Shown: positions 6,820 through 17,369, counted from the stretch's first letter. The stretch is 29,245 nt of DNA from Candidatus Thorarchaeota archaeon (GCA_029855935.1 JAGSHN010000014.1:1-29245); one strand, 5' to 3'. Program-made: numbers and translations. The notes: generated by a model not told the origin, from the letters alone.

Positions 6820-9250
6820 CGTCGTAGTCATCCCATCTGTTGCCGCTCATTGTTTCATTCCAAGAGTTCGTGCCCTCGAAGTCCCCTGCGTTCGACAACG
6901 TGCTTCCGCACACAGAGTTGTTGAATGCTACGCAGCCATCCTCCGAGTAGAGATACACGCCTATTCTGGTGCTTCCGCAGACAATATTGTTGCGTATCGT
7001 GGCGGTCTGGCCGTGGCTCAGTGCAATCGCATCGTGGTCTGCTCCGCAGATGACATTGCCATCGATTGTCACGCTATCGGTGCTGCTGGCCGATATGCCA
7101 TCCTGCTGAGACAACACTATGTGGTTCCCAGAGACGACCAGGTCATCTCCGATGTAGGAGCGGATTGCACATATGCCGCTGTCGAAGTCGCAGTCTGCGG
7201 CCGTCACGAGATTGGTGTGATCGAGATAGACACCGTACCCAACAGAGCTGAACTCGGTGCTCTCCACTGAGCATTGGTCCGAGCTCACAGCAAAGACACC
7301 GTGGCTGACATTCGTGAAAGAGGCATCACGCAGTGTCACGTTCGTGCAGGCCACGAGTATGACCTCACCGTAGTCACCGGCCGGCAATACATAGTCGTGC
7401 AGCCCGTTGAAGAAGACAATGGGATATCCGTTCACTGTTGTGTTGTCAAGGTCAGTGATGGACTCCTCCGGAGAAGAAGAGGAGATCACAACTCCCCCGT
7501 AGAGCAACGTATTGTCGAGTATTGTTGTATCGGAGCTGCTTCTAAGAGAGAGACTGCACTCGGATGCCTCAATTATGTTTCCTATGGCCGTGAGACCGAT
7601 GACCTTGAATGTGTCGACACCGTATGAGGAGCACCCTCGGAAATCGTTATTCTCAATGTACACATCTGTGACGGCCTTTGCCTCAATTGCAACGTCAACG
7701 TTAAGCGCTCTCGACTCGATGATGTTGATGGTGGTCGACTCATAGGCACCGACAACAGTGGCAACATCCCACGCGTTGAGCCCCCTGACGGTGATGTTGT
7801 TGGACTCAAATGTCAAGACGGCAGTCGGGACATCATGGAAGTCACCTCCCTGAACGGTACAGTTTGAGGAATTCGCGACAAAGACCTGGCCGTATAGATC
7901 ACCATCAATCCACTCCCACTCCACGATGGACTCGTATAACGCGATGGGCTTCCCGTTGACCGTGCTGCCGCTGTGTTCAAAGAGATAGTGGTCAGCCTTG
8001 TACCCGTCGAGCTTGACACCGCAGCCGTCGAACGTGTCACCCGTGAGACTGGTGTTGACGCAGTATCCTATAGCCGCTCCCGCAACTGTGTTGTTGACGA
8101 AGGAAGAGTCCCTTATGGTCTGATTGCTGGAATACAGTGGAGATACCCCTGACTCACAGTCCTCGGCGGTGATATTCTCATAGCACGTGACGGAAGACGC
8201 CAGTGAGAAGATGCCATTGGCGCACGAGGTGAAGACCGAGTCTCTCACGGCACAGTCAATGGTCGAGTACATCTCGACCCCCTTTCACTACTGTCGAAGG
8301 TACTGTCGAGAACTTGGCTGTCGTTGCACAGTGCCATCAGTACCCCGAAGGCCGCATTGTGGAACATACCACCGATCAGGTCAAAGGACACACAGCTCAC
8401 AGCCACTACCTGACCATAGCTACTGATGTCGTAAGTGCCGCCCACGTAGCCCACAAGGAAGACTATCGGGCGTCCTCCCACAGTGTTGTTGTCGGCCGAT
8501 GCGACGAGATTGTCCCGAGTCGCCATCCACGCGTTGAACGACAGACCGCCTCTGTCAAATGCGTTGTCCTCAAGCGTGATGTCGGTACAGGTGTCAAAGT
8601 ATATTCCCCTCTGAGAATGCGTGGCTCTCGCAGCCTGTGATCGAGAAGTATGTGTCCTCTTGGAGCCAGATGAAACGCTCCCCCGATTCACCGCGACAGC
8701 CGGAAATACCGAAGTCAGCAGAGTATGATACCCCCGCACCGGAAGTGCACGAATTCATTCTACAGTCAGAGACTGAGAAGTCACTGGAATCGTAGATGAG
8801 GGCACCGACATCACGGTTAACAAAGGTACAGTTCTCGATGGAGAATCCATAGGCATCATCAATCCACACACCCCTTCCGAAGGGGATGTGGCCCAAAGGG
8901 GGCCTCCAGTCCGCAACGTCGCTCGACGAATCCCTCACCCCCTCGAAGTAACAATCTCGTATGACGAAGCGAGCATTGACCTGTCTGATTGTGATGGCTG
9001 GGCCGACCGACCTGATGTACAGGTTTGAGATGACGTACGGGTTTGCAGGTGAACCATTCCCGGCGAAACTGTAGTCTTCGAAGTCGCTGTCTTGCAAGAC
9101 ACGAATCGGCTCGTGCTCGACGTATCCCGAGGGAACAACCTCGTTCGCAATCGAGGTCGGTGAGGACCGGAATGTCGTCCTGTGACTCGGCGTGACAATC
9201 AACAGCAGAAGCAAGGAAAATAGCATTGGCATTCCTACATATCTTCTCAT
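6812..9250 (-). pseudogene. NosD-like beta-helix surface protein, frameshifted and 3'-truncated
   Basis: The start is ATG 9248-9250 after an excellent SD (GGAGGAG at about 9257-9263), giving a signal peptide (MRRYVGMPMLFSLLLLLIV) and the family N-terminus (ending NPYVISNLYI). PbH1-type beta-helix turns follow. The frame is lost at a G4 run near 8610 and regained at a G5 run near 8280. The two one-base shifts compensate, so the first and last parts are in the same frame; coding similarity continues through all three. Three copies of the TVNGxPI...YGQV...C module are present. The protein stops at WDDYDEM, where intact relatives continue into Ig-like repeats, a Thr-rich stalk and a TM anchor, so the membrane anchor is lost. 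The TAG stop lies inside family A fragment F1. The shifts could be real or sequencing errors; the truncation is structural. Confidence 0.8.
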
Positions 9251-9765
9251 TCCAAACTCCTCCCACAGATGAAGCCGTGCTCGACTGCTCTCCTCCCAGT
9301 GGCGTTCCGAAGAAATCGTTGATAGTGCGAAACCTATGAGAGCAGTCACCCTCGAGAACTTTGCGGTCGTCGTATCGATTCAAACGGATAGCACTCTTGC
9401 GGCCCACCTTGACCCATGCCGACAATATTAGCCTTGTGGCCATCTGCGATTGACGAACTTGATACCATTTCATCGGTATCGCATGATAGCTCTATGAAGG
9501 GGACTTTGATAATGCTTATCTCAAAATGTGGCCATAGTATGTGGTGACCGATGAAGGCCATCGAGCCTACTGGCTCGAGAATCAACTGCAGCGCGACAGC
9601 GTGCTGACCGTTGAACATAGTTCGATGAGTCGCATCGTATACCTCGTCGCGGTATTTCGCCACCACAGGCTCACTGCATCTGAGCATTGTTTCCTCCTCG
9701 ATGATTGTCATAGTGCCTTCGTATACTGGTCAGTCGTCTTTTCGCGCAGGTTGGAGGAGAGACAG
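9251..9765. other. Divergent intergenic region between two NosD-like genes
   Basis: About 515 bp separate the starts of the - strand pseudogene and the + strand gene. Both strands have open frames (- 9346-9711, and an upstream extension of the + gene from 9541), but neither translation resembles a known domain and the SD sites place the true starts at 9250 and 9766. AT-rich tracts near 9425 and 9505-9525 could contain promoters, but no clear TATA/start spacing is seen. Confidence 0.5.
9753..9760 (+). promoter_or_regulatory. Shine-Dalgarno site deciding a GTG start
   Basis: GGAGGAGA lies 5 bases before GTG 9766, immediately upstream of a good signal peptide. It overrules the much longer open frame from 9541. 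Confidence 0.75.
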
Positions 9766-12660
9766 GTGGTCAACACAAGCAGATTGTCACTCTTGGTGGT
9801 CATAGTCATATGCATAATGGGAGTTCCCCTCGGCATATCTCCGTGTCAGGGAGGTCCTCGAACGTGGCCCATAGCAGTCGGCGCACAGTACTCTGTTCAC
9901 CCGCCCATACGCATATTCAGTGATGCCGACTTTGCCTCGCAGGGATGGCCCGGAAGCGGGACCTTTGTGGATCCGTATGTCATCGAGGGATTGCACATAA
10001 CGACTCCAGACGCAGGGATTGTCATCAAGGACACGTCAGCCTATTTCGTGGTGAGGTCGTGTGTCTTCGAGGGCGGCGACTCGCCCGTGAGTGCGGGCGT
10101 CTACCTTGAGAATGCCCACAACGGGGTTGTGGAGGATTGCCTCTTCTTGGACCTGAGGTTTGGCGTAGTGGTTCTCTTGTCGACCAATCATAGGGTGGAG
10201 GCCTGTGAGTTTGACTACTGTTACGCAGCGGTCTCGGCATCGGGCAGCAGCGCGGTCAGTATTGTGGACTGCCGGGCACAGTCGTGTGATACGTTTGTTG
10301 ACGCATCGTCGACGGCTATCCAAGTGACCCGGTCTTCGACCAGCGATGTCGGAGTGAGCGTGTCAGCGGCCGTTGGAAGTGACTTGTCAATCTCTGACAG
10401 TACGTTCACAGAGGGTGGGATCAGTATCATCTCTAACTCTATGGCGGACTGGTTCATAGATGTCGACAACGTGACGGTCAACGGGCTGCCTCTCGGATAC
10501 TTCGCAAACCTGACGAGCGGGCACATAGACGCCTCCGGCTACGGACAGTTGATCTTGGTCAATTGTACTCACGTGACAGCAAGTGGGGGTACGTTCCATG
10601 CTGGGAATGCGATTGGTATTGGCCTGGCATTTGTCAGTGACTCGAACCTCACGGACTTCGAAGTATATGGCGGGACCAATGGTATCATGATGACCCATAC
10701 CGAGCTCTGCCGGGTGACTCAGTGTGTTCTCAACGGCTGCGAATCCGATGGACTGATGATGTACTCTGGCGTAGGCGATATTGTCTACGACACTACCTTC
10801 ACGGACTGTCTGACGGGAATTGACGAGCTATCCGGGGCCGGAAACACGATCATGCAGTGCTTCTTCGAGTGCTACTATGCGGGAATCAACGTGGCAAATT
10901 CAGGTTTTCTCAATGTGAGTCACAACGTCTTTGAGGTCGCTGGTCTTAACTTACAGGTCGGCACTATCACGGAACACAGCCTCTTGACGACAAACAACAC
11001 ACTGAATGGGAAGACACTTGGAGTCTTTTCGAATCAGGAGGGCCTGAGTCTGGATGGCGATGACTACGGTCAGGTCATTCTCATCAACTGCAGCCACTCG
11101 GTGGTGGACGGAGGTCACTTCAATGGAACGAACGTCGCCGTCATAGTGGCGCGCAGCGAGGACTGTACGGTCCAAAATGCCCAGATTGAGGGCATGATGA
11201 GCTACGGAATCCTCGGGTATAGCGCTAGGGCGCTGAAGGTCCTTAGCAACAACCTGTCTGATGTCTTCGGAGCCGCAATCTACCTCGACGTGGCGGAGAA
11301 CTCTGTCATAGTCAACAACACCGTCACACGTTGTGAGAGCACCGGCCTGTTGATTTCGACATCTCCCAACACCCTGATTCAGAACAACACGATCTCGGTG
11401 GAATGGGGAGCGGCTGTCTTTCTCGGCTTCTCAGGCGGCTGCACACTGAGAGATGACGACCTCATCGGCGGCGGTATCCTCCTGGACGGAATGGGTATAG
11501 ATACGGTGACGTTCACAGTGGATGATGTGACAGTAAACGGAAGCCCTCTCGGGTACTTCCTGAATGAACAGGACGCTCTCGTCGACGGTAATAAGTACGG
11601 TGAGGTCGTGCTGGTGAATTGCACTGGAGTCGTCGTGCTCGGCGGCGAGTTCGCTGGTACTGGTCCGGCTGTTGTCGCAATGTACTCCAAGTCGTGCGCT
11701 GTGTCGGGAGCGGACTTCGTGGATTGCTGGCGCGGAATTCACGCACAGGAGACTAATGGTTTCTCGGTGATTGACTGTAGGTTCATAGACTGCGGTATCG
11801 GCTTGTACTTCTCTTCTGTGACCGGTCTTGACATTCTCGACAACACTGTCCTAGACTCGGTCCATACCGGGATTCAGATCTCTAGCTGCGACAACGTGCA
11901 GGTGACGAACAACTCCATCTGTTGTAGCGGGGCCTATGGCATCTCGGTGAGCGGCCACAGTCCGCTCACTGTCGCTCACAACAAGATCTGCGGTGCTGAC
12001 ATCTTTGGAGTGTATCTTCGGACTAGCTCCGACTCCTTCCTACTCTACGACAACGAGTTTGCGGGCAACGACTTTGCCAATGCCTTTGACGGAGATGGAG
12101 CAGCAAAGTGGAACAGCTCCTCAGTAGGGAATGCTTGGGACGACTACTCAATGATTGTCCCATACAGGATATCGACATACTATCTCGCATTCGACTATCA
12201 CCCGCGGGCCTTTGCTAGCGACCTGTCAGTTGATCATCCCGGCGACATGGCCTATATGGAGGGAACCACTGGCCACTCGATAATATGGCGGCCATCCTGC
12301 ACCTGTCCAGAGACGTACTCCGTGTACGTTGATGGAGAGCTCAAGGTGTCTGACAGGTGGTATGGCGGATTGATAGAGTTCTCAGTGGACGGTCTGAACG
12401 CAGGGAGCCACAACGTCACCCTTGTCGTTCAGAGTGCCTGTGGAGCCAGCCTATCGGACACGGTCATTGTCACTGTGATCTCCAGTGTCACGTCGCCCAC
12501 GACGTCCACTACGACCGCACCGACAACTACCACTACTACGTCTACCCCCATAACGGGACCGCTTGACGACCCGCAGGTCCTTCGCTTGCTGCTGCTGGGC
12601 CTCGGAGTGCTATTCGTGATTGTTCTCGTTCTCTACGTCCGGGCAAGACGTTCAAAGTAG
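9766..12660 (+). CDS. NosD-like right-handed beta-helix surface protein, one Ig-like repeat, C-terminal TM anchor
   Basis: 964 aa from GTG 9766 (SD-supported). Order: signal peptide (about 4-28, LSLLVVIVICIMGVPLG); the family N-terminal motif FSDADFASQGWPGSGT; then about 750 residues of PbH1/NosD-type beta-helix turns. The latter include three copies of an embedded module TVNGxPLGYF...YGQLILVNCT and a WDDY motif closing the helix. One Ig/HYR-like repeat follows (about 820-905, VDHPGDMAYMEGTTGHS...), then a Thr/Ser-rich stalk (about 907-930) and a TM helix (938-958) with tail RARRSK. It is predicted to be displayed outside the cell and anchored in the membrane. NosD/CASH folds often act on or bind carbohydrate; no catalytic residues are assigned. 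It runs divergently from the pseudogene at 6812-9250. Many Cys residues (for example VNCT, DNSICC) distinguish it from its two larger paralogues. Confidence 0.9.
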   Translation: MVNTSRLSLLVVIVICIMGVPLGISPCQGGPRTWPIAVGAQYSVHPPIRIFSDADFASQGWPGSGTFVDPYVIEGLHITTPDAGIVIKDTSAYFVVRSCVFEGGDSPVSAGVYLENAHNGVVEDCLFLDLRFGVVVLLSTNHRVEACEFDYCYAAVSASGSSAVSIVDCRAQSCDTFVDASSTAIQVTRSSTSDVGVSVSAAVGSDLSISDSTFTEGGISIISNSMADWFIDVDNVTVNGLPLGYFANLTSGHIDASGYGQLILVNCTHVTASGGTFHAGNAIGIGLAFVSDSNLTDFEVYGGTNGIMMTHTELCRVTQCVLNGCESDGLMMYSGVGDIVYDTTFTDCLTGIDELSGAGNTIMQCFFECYYAGINVANSGFLNVSHNVFEVAGLNLQVGTITEHSLLTTNNTLNGKTLGVFSNQEGLSLDGDDYGQVILINCSHSVVDGGHFNGTNVAVIVARSEDCTVQNAQIEGMMSYGILGYSARALKVLSNNLSDVFGAAIYLDVAENSVIVNNTVTRCESTGLLISTSPNTLIQNNTISVEWGAAVFLGFSGGCTLRDDDLIGGGILLDGMGIDTVTFTVDDVTVNGSPLGYFLNEQDALVDGNKYGEVVLVNCTGVVVLGGEFAGTGPAVVAMYSKSCAVSGADFVDCWRGIHAQETNGFSVIDCRFIDCGIGLYFSSVTGLDILDNTVLDSVHTGIQISSCDNVQVTNNSICCSGAYGISVSGHSPLTVAHNKICGADIFGVYLRTSSDSFLLYDNEFAGNDFANAFDGDGAAKWNSSSVGNAWDDYSMIVPYRISTYYLAFDYHPRAFASDLSVDHPGDMAYMEGTTGHSIIWRPSCTCPETYSVYVDGELKVSDRWYGGLIEFSVDGLNAGSHNVTLVVQSACGASLSDTVIVTVISSVTSPTTSTTTAPTTTTTTSTPITGPLDDPQVLRLLLLGLGVLFVIVLVLYVRARRSK

Positions 12661-12673
12661 AATCTGATGTGTC

Positions 12674-12710
12674 GGGCCTGCAGCATCGCAGGTCCGTCAC
12701 ACCCCTTTTT
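12674..12710 (+). terminator. Hairpin plus T-run terminator
   Basis: GGGCCTGC (12674-12681) pairs with GCAGGTCC (12688-12695) around a 6-base loop, with one G-T pair. It is followed by ccccTTTTT (12702-12710). It lies 14 bp after the stop of the beta-helix gene. Confidence 0.55.
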
Positions 12711-12762
12711 CCTGAACTGCGGCAGTTGGCTCGGAGTCATTCATAGAACAGGCTGGGCATGG

Positions 12763-12776
12763 CAACTCTTTTAGCA
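12763..12776 (+). promoter_or_regulatory. Possible archaeal TATA box
   Basis: ACTCTTTTAGC-like element about 45 bp before ATG 12816, which would give a transcription start near 12795 and a short leader. It is supported only by spacing and AT content. Confidence 0.3.
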
Positions 12777-12815
12777 AAGTTCCCCCAATCATTAGTATTC
12801 CATCGATTGTAGAGG

Positions 12816-15800
12816 ATGTTGTGCATTATGTCTCTTTTTCGCAGAGGACATTCTGTCCATCTCCTAGGTATTCTTGGTGCTATTTTGGTTCTGTTGCTGG
12901 CCACGCCTTCTATCTCGCTTGTCTTTTTTCCTCAGCCGGACCGAGCGACAACTGGGCCGTACGAGGTGGCGCCACCGATTCAGAGATTTGGTCAGCCGAT
13001 GGTGACGGCCTACACTGAACATGCGCCGATCACCATCACGTCTGATGCGGACTTCTCGTCACAGGGCTGGCCTGGGAGTGGTACGAAGACCGACCCGTAC
13101 GTGATTGCGGACCTGAACATAACATCGGACGAAACTCTCATCTCCATCAGTGACACTGCTGCCCACTTTGTCGTGACGGGATGCCTCCTGGTTGAACAGG
13201 GCAGCGTGTCAGCCCTGTATGTCCGTAACGCAACCAACGGAAGGATAGAGCAGTGTGTGGTTGTCGGCGGGTATGCAGGGATCTACGTGAGCGAAAGTTC
13301 AAACAATACACTGGCTGACAATGTCGTTTCTGAGGCCACTTCGCGTTGCATATACCTGTATCAGTCTTCCAACAACACCGTGATTGAGAACAACGTGTCG
13401 GAGTCGTCTACTGGTATCTATCTCCGGCAGTCCTACAACAACACCGTTCTGAACAACACTGTCTCTGGGATGTCATGGGACGGCATCAGCCTCTCTCAGT
13501 GTACAGACAATGCGCTCATAGAGAACAAGGTCCTCGACTGCTCGCGGAAGGGTATCTCTCTGTCTTCATCCGGTAACAACACTCTGAGTGCCAACGTACT
13601 CACCCGGGATGGTATCGGTATCGACGGCTCCGGGTTATCCTACTACATTCACAGCATATACCCCAGCAACACTGTGAACGGCATGCCCGTGGGCTATCTC
13701 CTGAACCTGGATGGGGTCGTGATTGACGGAAGCCAATACGGGCAGGTCATCCTGGTCAACTCCACGGCGACCACGATCAGGGATGGCGTGTTCGCCAACG
13801 CCTCAGTTGGTCTGGAGATCGCCTACTCCACTGACAGCTGGGTCGTGAACAACACCATTACTGGTAACCAGTGGTACGGTATGTGGGTGGTATACTCGAG
13901 CCACAACACGCTGTCTAACAACACAGTCTCAGGCAACCCAAGCTATGGCATCCAGATCACACATAGCTCGTCCTACAACAGGGTTGAGAACAACACGATC
14001 TCTGGTAACGAGTATTTCGGGCTAGACGTGTCTGGCGGTTCCGGAAACAATGTGACTCGCAACACGATTCGGCAAAACTCTGATGGCGGCATAAGACTGG
14101 CCTCTTGGTACTCTGTGGTCGAGCGCAATACAGTCACCCTCAACTCGTATCAAGGCATCCTTCTGGATCAGGCCGACCACAGCAACCTGACTGACAATAT
14201 GGTATCGTTCAACGAAGCGTCTGGAATAAGAGCCTCGTCCAGCGACTATGTCGCTGTGCTTCGCAATACCGTCTGGTCCAACGGGCTTGACGGCATTTAC
14301 ATGCACGACTGCCACCACGCTTCCCTCACGAACAACACTGTCACATCGAACTCAGGGTCCGGTCTCAGCGTGTATTTCTCGGACCAGATGTCTGTAGTCA
14401 ACAATACGTTGTCAAACAACTCTCGGTCAGGGATGTCGGTTCACGAGTCGACCCAGAGGGGAACTATAGTCAACAACACGTTCTCCAACAACGGTTGGAC
14501 TGGCGTATACTTGGAGAACTCGCATGACAACACCCTTGGTGGCAACAAGTTCGTACACGATGGCGTCTTCATCTACAGCCACGCGCTCTCCTCTATGGTG
14601 AACAACATCTTTCCCAACAACACCGTCAATGGCAAGCCACTGGGGCAGTTCATAGAGCTGAACAAGGGCACCATCAACGGGAACGACTACGGGCAGGTCA
14701 TTCTCCTCAATTGTACTGACACCGTGGTCGAGAACGGTTTCTTTGACGAGACCTCTGCCGGAGTGGAGATTATATACTCACACAACACCACTCTCAGAAA
14801 CAACGAGTTTGTTCGTGACGGGATCTTTGTCACCGGCGAGACTCCGTACTACTGGGCCCAGAACATATCGACGGACAACACTGTGGACGGAAAGAAGCTC
14901 GGATACTTCTACCAGCTTGACAACAGTGCGATTGATGGTCGCCAGTATGGTCAGCTGATCTTGGTGAACTGCACTTCGGTCACTGTGAGTGACGGAGTAT
15001 TTGTGAACAGGCCAGTCGGGATGCAGTTTGCATACTGTGACAACATCACTGTGACGAACACTACGGTTTCAGGCAGTGGCTATGACGGGGTGTGGCTGGT
15101 GTCTCCCACAAACAACACGATGGTAGACAGTACGGTCACGTCGAACGGACGCGATGGTGTGTTGTTCTACTACGGCACTGACAACGGCCTCACGAACTGC
15201 AATGTCTCGGCAAACGGACGGCACGGCATATACGTATACGCGTCAGACTACAACGGCCTGGAGAACTGCACCCTCTTGTCGAATGGCGAAAACGGGGTGT
15301 ATGTGTACGTGTCTTGGTACTACGACATAGAGAACTGCACCATTCAATCCAGTGAGGATGGCATATACCTGTTGAATGGTTATAATGGCACTGTGACTGG
15401 TAGCACTATCTCTCACAACTCAGAGAACGGTATGTACTTGCAGTCTTTCTGGGATTCAGAGGTGACCAACAACACCGTGTTCTCCAATGCACAACACGGA
15501 ATTAACTTATACACAGCGCATCGGAGCAGAGTGATCAACAACACTGTTACCATGAACGAAAACGGTCTGTGGATGACCGACATCCACGATCTCGTCGTGA
15601 CCAACAACACGGTCACTGACAACTCAGGTCTTGGTGTCCGTGTCTCGTCGGGCTCGTCCAACAATCTCTTCTACCTCAACAGGTTCGGGTGGAATCTGGG
15701 TGGCAACGGGCAGGACAGCGGGTCGGGCACCGACTGGAACAACACGGCCACGGGCAACTACTGGTCAGACTACAACGGCACTGGCGTCTACTACGTAGGG

Positions 15801-17369
15801 GGATCTCCGATTCATATAGACTACCTCCCAATGCGGCTCTTCGACCAAGCCCCTCCGACGATAGACCACCCTGCTGATACTGGGTACGATGAGGGCACGA
15901 CTGGCCACTCTATCACGTGGGCCCCGTCTGATATGCACCCGAGCAGGTACGAGGTCTACCTGGACACCCAGCTGGTAGCCTCAGGCGACTGGGATGGTGG
16001 CGCTGTCTCGGTCGTCATCGATGGTCTCAGCGCAGGAGTCCACAACTACACGCTTGTTGTCTACGACATCGATGGCAACACGGCTGAGGACACCGTCCTT
16101 GTGACAGTGACCGACGTCACTCCACCTTACATCGACAGTCCACCTGACATCCAGTATAGCGAGGACACGACTGGTCACTCCATCACGTGGAGCCCATCAG
16201 ACCCGCATCCGTCAATGTTCTGGGTGTTCCGGAACGAAACACTGGTCTGGATGGGACCTTGGCAAGGTGGTCCTGTCACTGTTGGTGTTGACGGCCTTCC
16301 TCTTGGTATCTACAACTACACTCTTGTGGTGTCCGACGAGGCCGGACACAACTCCAGCGATATTGTCTTTGTCACAGTCATCGATACGACCGCACCGATT
16401 ATTGATCATCCTTCTGACATTGCGTATGAGGAGGGGACAACAGGCCATACCATTGTATGGAGCTGGAACGACCAGCATCACGCCAGCTATGAGGTCTACC
16501 GGAATGGCACGTTGATAGACTCTGGTGCGTGGACGACGCCCAACATAGCAGTGAGCGTTGACGGTCTTGACGCCGGAATCTACAACTACACGGCGGTCGT
16601 CTACGACACCTCGGGCAACAGGGCCGCGGACACCGTGATTGTCACTGTGACCGACACTGTCTCACCATCAATCGATAGCCCGTCGGATGTTGAATACTCT
16701 GAGGACACGACAGGACACTCCATCGTGTGGAGCCCGTCTGATGCCCACCCAGCGAGCTATGAGGTCTACCGGAATGGGACCATAGTCGAGTCTGGCGCTT
16801 GGACGGGCGACAATATCACTGTGAACATCGATGGTCTCGGGGTCGGAGCCTACAACTACACCCTGGTCGTGTATGATGAGAGCGGCAACCATGCAAGCGA
16901 CACGGTGATTGTGACTGTCGTTGACACAACGGTGCCGAGCATCAATCACCCCTCGGACATCACGTATGCGGAGGGCACGTCGGGTCACTCTATTGAGTGG
17001 ACTCCGTACGATCGGCATCCAGCGGGCTACGAGATCTACCGCAACGGCAACTTGGTCATATCTGGGGTCTGGACTGGCGACACGGTCGCGATCAACGTCG
17101 ACGGACTGAGCGCCGGTACTCACAACTACACAATCGTGGTCTATGATGAGTCCGGCAACTGGGTAGGCGACACGGTCATTGTGACTGTCACAGCGCAGGG
17201 AACCACCACCGAGACGATCACAACCGGGACTACGCCCACTGGAACTGCCACCATAATTCTCACCACGTTGCCCCTAGGCTTTCTTGTCATCGTGTTGATC
17301 GTTGTGGCAGCATCCGGGGCAGTGATTGCCATCGTGATTGTGATAGTCCGTACGAGAAGGCGTCCTTAG
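12816..17369 (+). CDS. Giant NosD-like beta-helix surface protein with five Ig-like repeats and C-terminal TM anchor
   Basis: 1517 aa from ATG 12816; ATG 12828 is an alternative, with AGAGG 12 bases before it. Order: hydrophobic signal/anchor (about 18-42), motif TSDADFSSQGWPGSGT, beta-helix to about residue 1000, five Ig/HYR-like repeats (about 1013-1460), Thr-rich stalk (TTTETITTGTTPTGT), TM helix (about 1485-1510) and tail RTRRRP. The beta-helix is built from turns carrying NNTV/NNT motifs and three embedded TVNGxPLGYF...YGQVILVNCT modules. The closing motif is YWSDYNGTG. The sequence is exceptionally rich in N-x-T sequons, so heavy N-glycosylation is likely in an archaeon. The predicted role is an extracellular stalked adhesin or carbohydrate-active surface protein; the activity is not determinable here. 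It runs in the same direction as 9766-12660 but is separated by a terminator-like hairpin. Confidence 0.92.
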   Translation: MLCIMSLFRRGHSVHLLGILGAILVLLLATPSISLVFFPQPDRATTGPYEVAPPIQRFGQPMVTAYTEHAPITITSDADFSSQGWPGSGTKTDPYVIADLNITSDETLISISDTAAHFVVTGCLLVEQGSVSALYVRNATNGRIEQCVVVGGYAGIYVSESSNNTLADNVVSEATSRCIYLYQSSNNTVIENNVSESSTGIYLRQSYNNTVLNNTVSGMSWDGISLSQCTDNALIENKVLDCSRKGISLSSSGNNTLSANVLTRDGIGIDGSGLSYYIHSIYPSNTVNGMPVGYLLNLDGVVIDGSQYGQVILVNSTATTIRDGVFANASVGLEIAYSTDSWVVNNTITGNQWYGMWVVYSSHNTLSNNTVSGNPSYGIQITHSSSYNRVENNTISGNEYFGLDVSGGSGNNVTRNTIRQNSDGGIRLASWYSVVERNTVTLNSYQGILLDQADHSNLTDNMVSFNEASGIRASSSDYVAVLRNTVWSNGLDGIYMHDCHHASLTNNTVTSNSGSGLSVYFSDQMSVVNNTLSNNSRSGMSVHESTQRGTIVNNTFSNNGWTGVYLENSHDNTLGGNKFVHDGVFIYSHALSSMVNNIFPNNTVNGKPLGQFIELNKGTINGNDYGQVILLNCTDTVVENGFFDETSAGVEIIYSHNTTLRNNEFVRDGIFVTGETPYYWAQNISTDNTVDGKKLGYFYQLDNSAIDGRQYGQLILVNCTSVTVSDGVFVNRPVGMQFAYCDNITVTNTTVSGSGYDGVWLVSPTNNTMVDSTVTSNGRDGVLFYYGTDNGLTNCNVSANGRHGIYVYASDYNGLENCTLLSNGENGVYVYVSWYYDIENCTIQSSEDGIYLLNGYNGTVTGSTISHNSENGMYLQSFWDSEVTNNTVFSNAQHGINLYTAHRSRVINNTVTMNENGLWMTDIHDLVVTNNTVTDNSGLGVRVSSGSSNNLFYLNRFGWNLGGNGQDSGSGTDWNNTATGNYWSDYNGTGVYYVGGSPIHIDYLPMRLFDQAPPTIDHPADTGYDEGTTGHSITWAPSDMHPSRYEVYLDTQLVASGDWDGGAVSVVIDGLSAGVHNYTLVVYDIDGNTAEDTVLVTVTDVTPPYIDSPPDIQYSEDTTGHSITWSPSDPHPSMFWVFRNETLVWMGPWQGGPVTVGVDGLPLGIYNYTLVVSDEAGHNSSDIVFVTVIDTTAPIIDHPSDIAYEEGTTGHTIVWSWNDQHHASYEVYRNGTLIDSGAWTTPNIAVSVDGLDAGIYNYTAVVYDTSGNRAADTVIVTVTDTVSPSIDSPSDVEYSEDTTGHSIVWSPSDAHPASYEVYRNGTIVESGAWTGDNITVNIDGLGVGAYNYTLVVYDESGNHASDTVIVTVVDTTVPSINHPSDITYAEGTSGHSIEWTPYDRHPAGYEIYRNGNLVISGVWTGDTVAINVDGLSAGTHNYTIVVYDESGNWVGDTVIVTVTAQGTTTETITTGTTPTGTATIILTTLPLGFLVIVLIVVAASGAVIAIVIVIVRTRRRP
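15855..17193 (+). repeat. Five tandem about 270-bp Ig/HYR-like domain repeats
   Basis: Each unit begins with an IDHPxDI-like motif (about 15855, 16126, 16395, 16666, 16935), contains EGTTGHSITW, a YEVYRNGT strand and GxYNYTLVVYDxSGN, and ends DTVIVTVTD. The period is about 90 codons. Confidence 0.9.
16575..16657 (+). repeat. 83-bp tract nearly identical to the inverse of 19236-19318
   Basis: 82 of 83 bases match the reverse complement of 19236-19318 in the - strand paralogue. The tract encodes NYTAVVYDTSGNRAADTVIV and a little on either side. The rest of the two repeats is clearly less similar, so this looks like a recent conversion tract. Confidence 0.9.

Noticed and set aside
6640-6826. 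Family A fragments as a transposon or insertion sequence
   Set aside because: No transposase, terminal inverted repeats or target duplications are visible; the fragments are pieces of a coding domain with different end points.
6734-8640. Several long + strand open frames over the NosD pseudogene
   Set aside because: They are antisense shadows of a repetitive beta-helix coding sequence; their translations are compositionally odd.
9346-9711. 121-aa open frame on the - strand
   Set aside because: No SD, no recognisable domain, and it sits in the divergent intergenic region; probably chance.
9541-9765. Extension of the beta-helix gene upstream to 9541
   Set aside because: A strong SD and a proper signal peptide place the start at GTG 9766; the extension has no signal or family similarity.
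13280-15660. Short regular DNA repeats resembling a CRISPR-like array
   Set aside because: They are imperfect NNT-encoding repeats in frame within a beta-helix protein, with no constant repeat and no cas genes.
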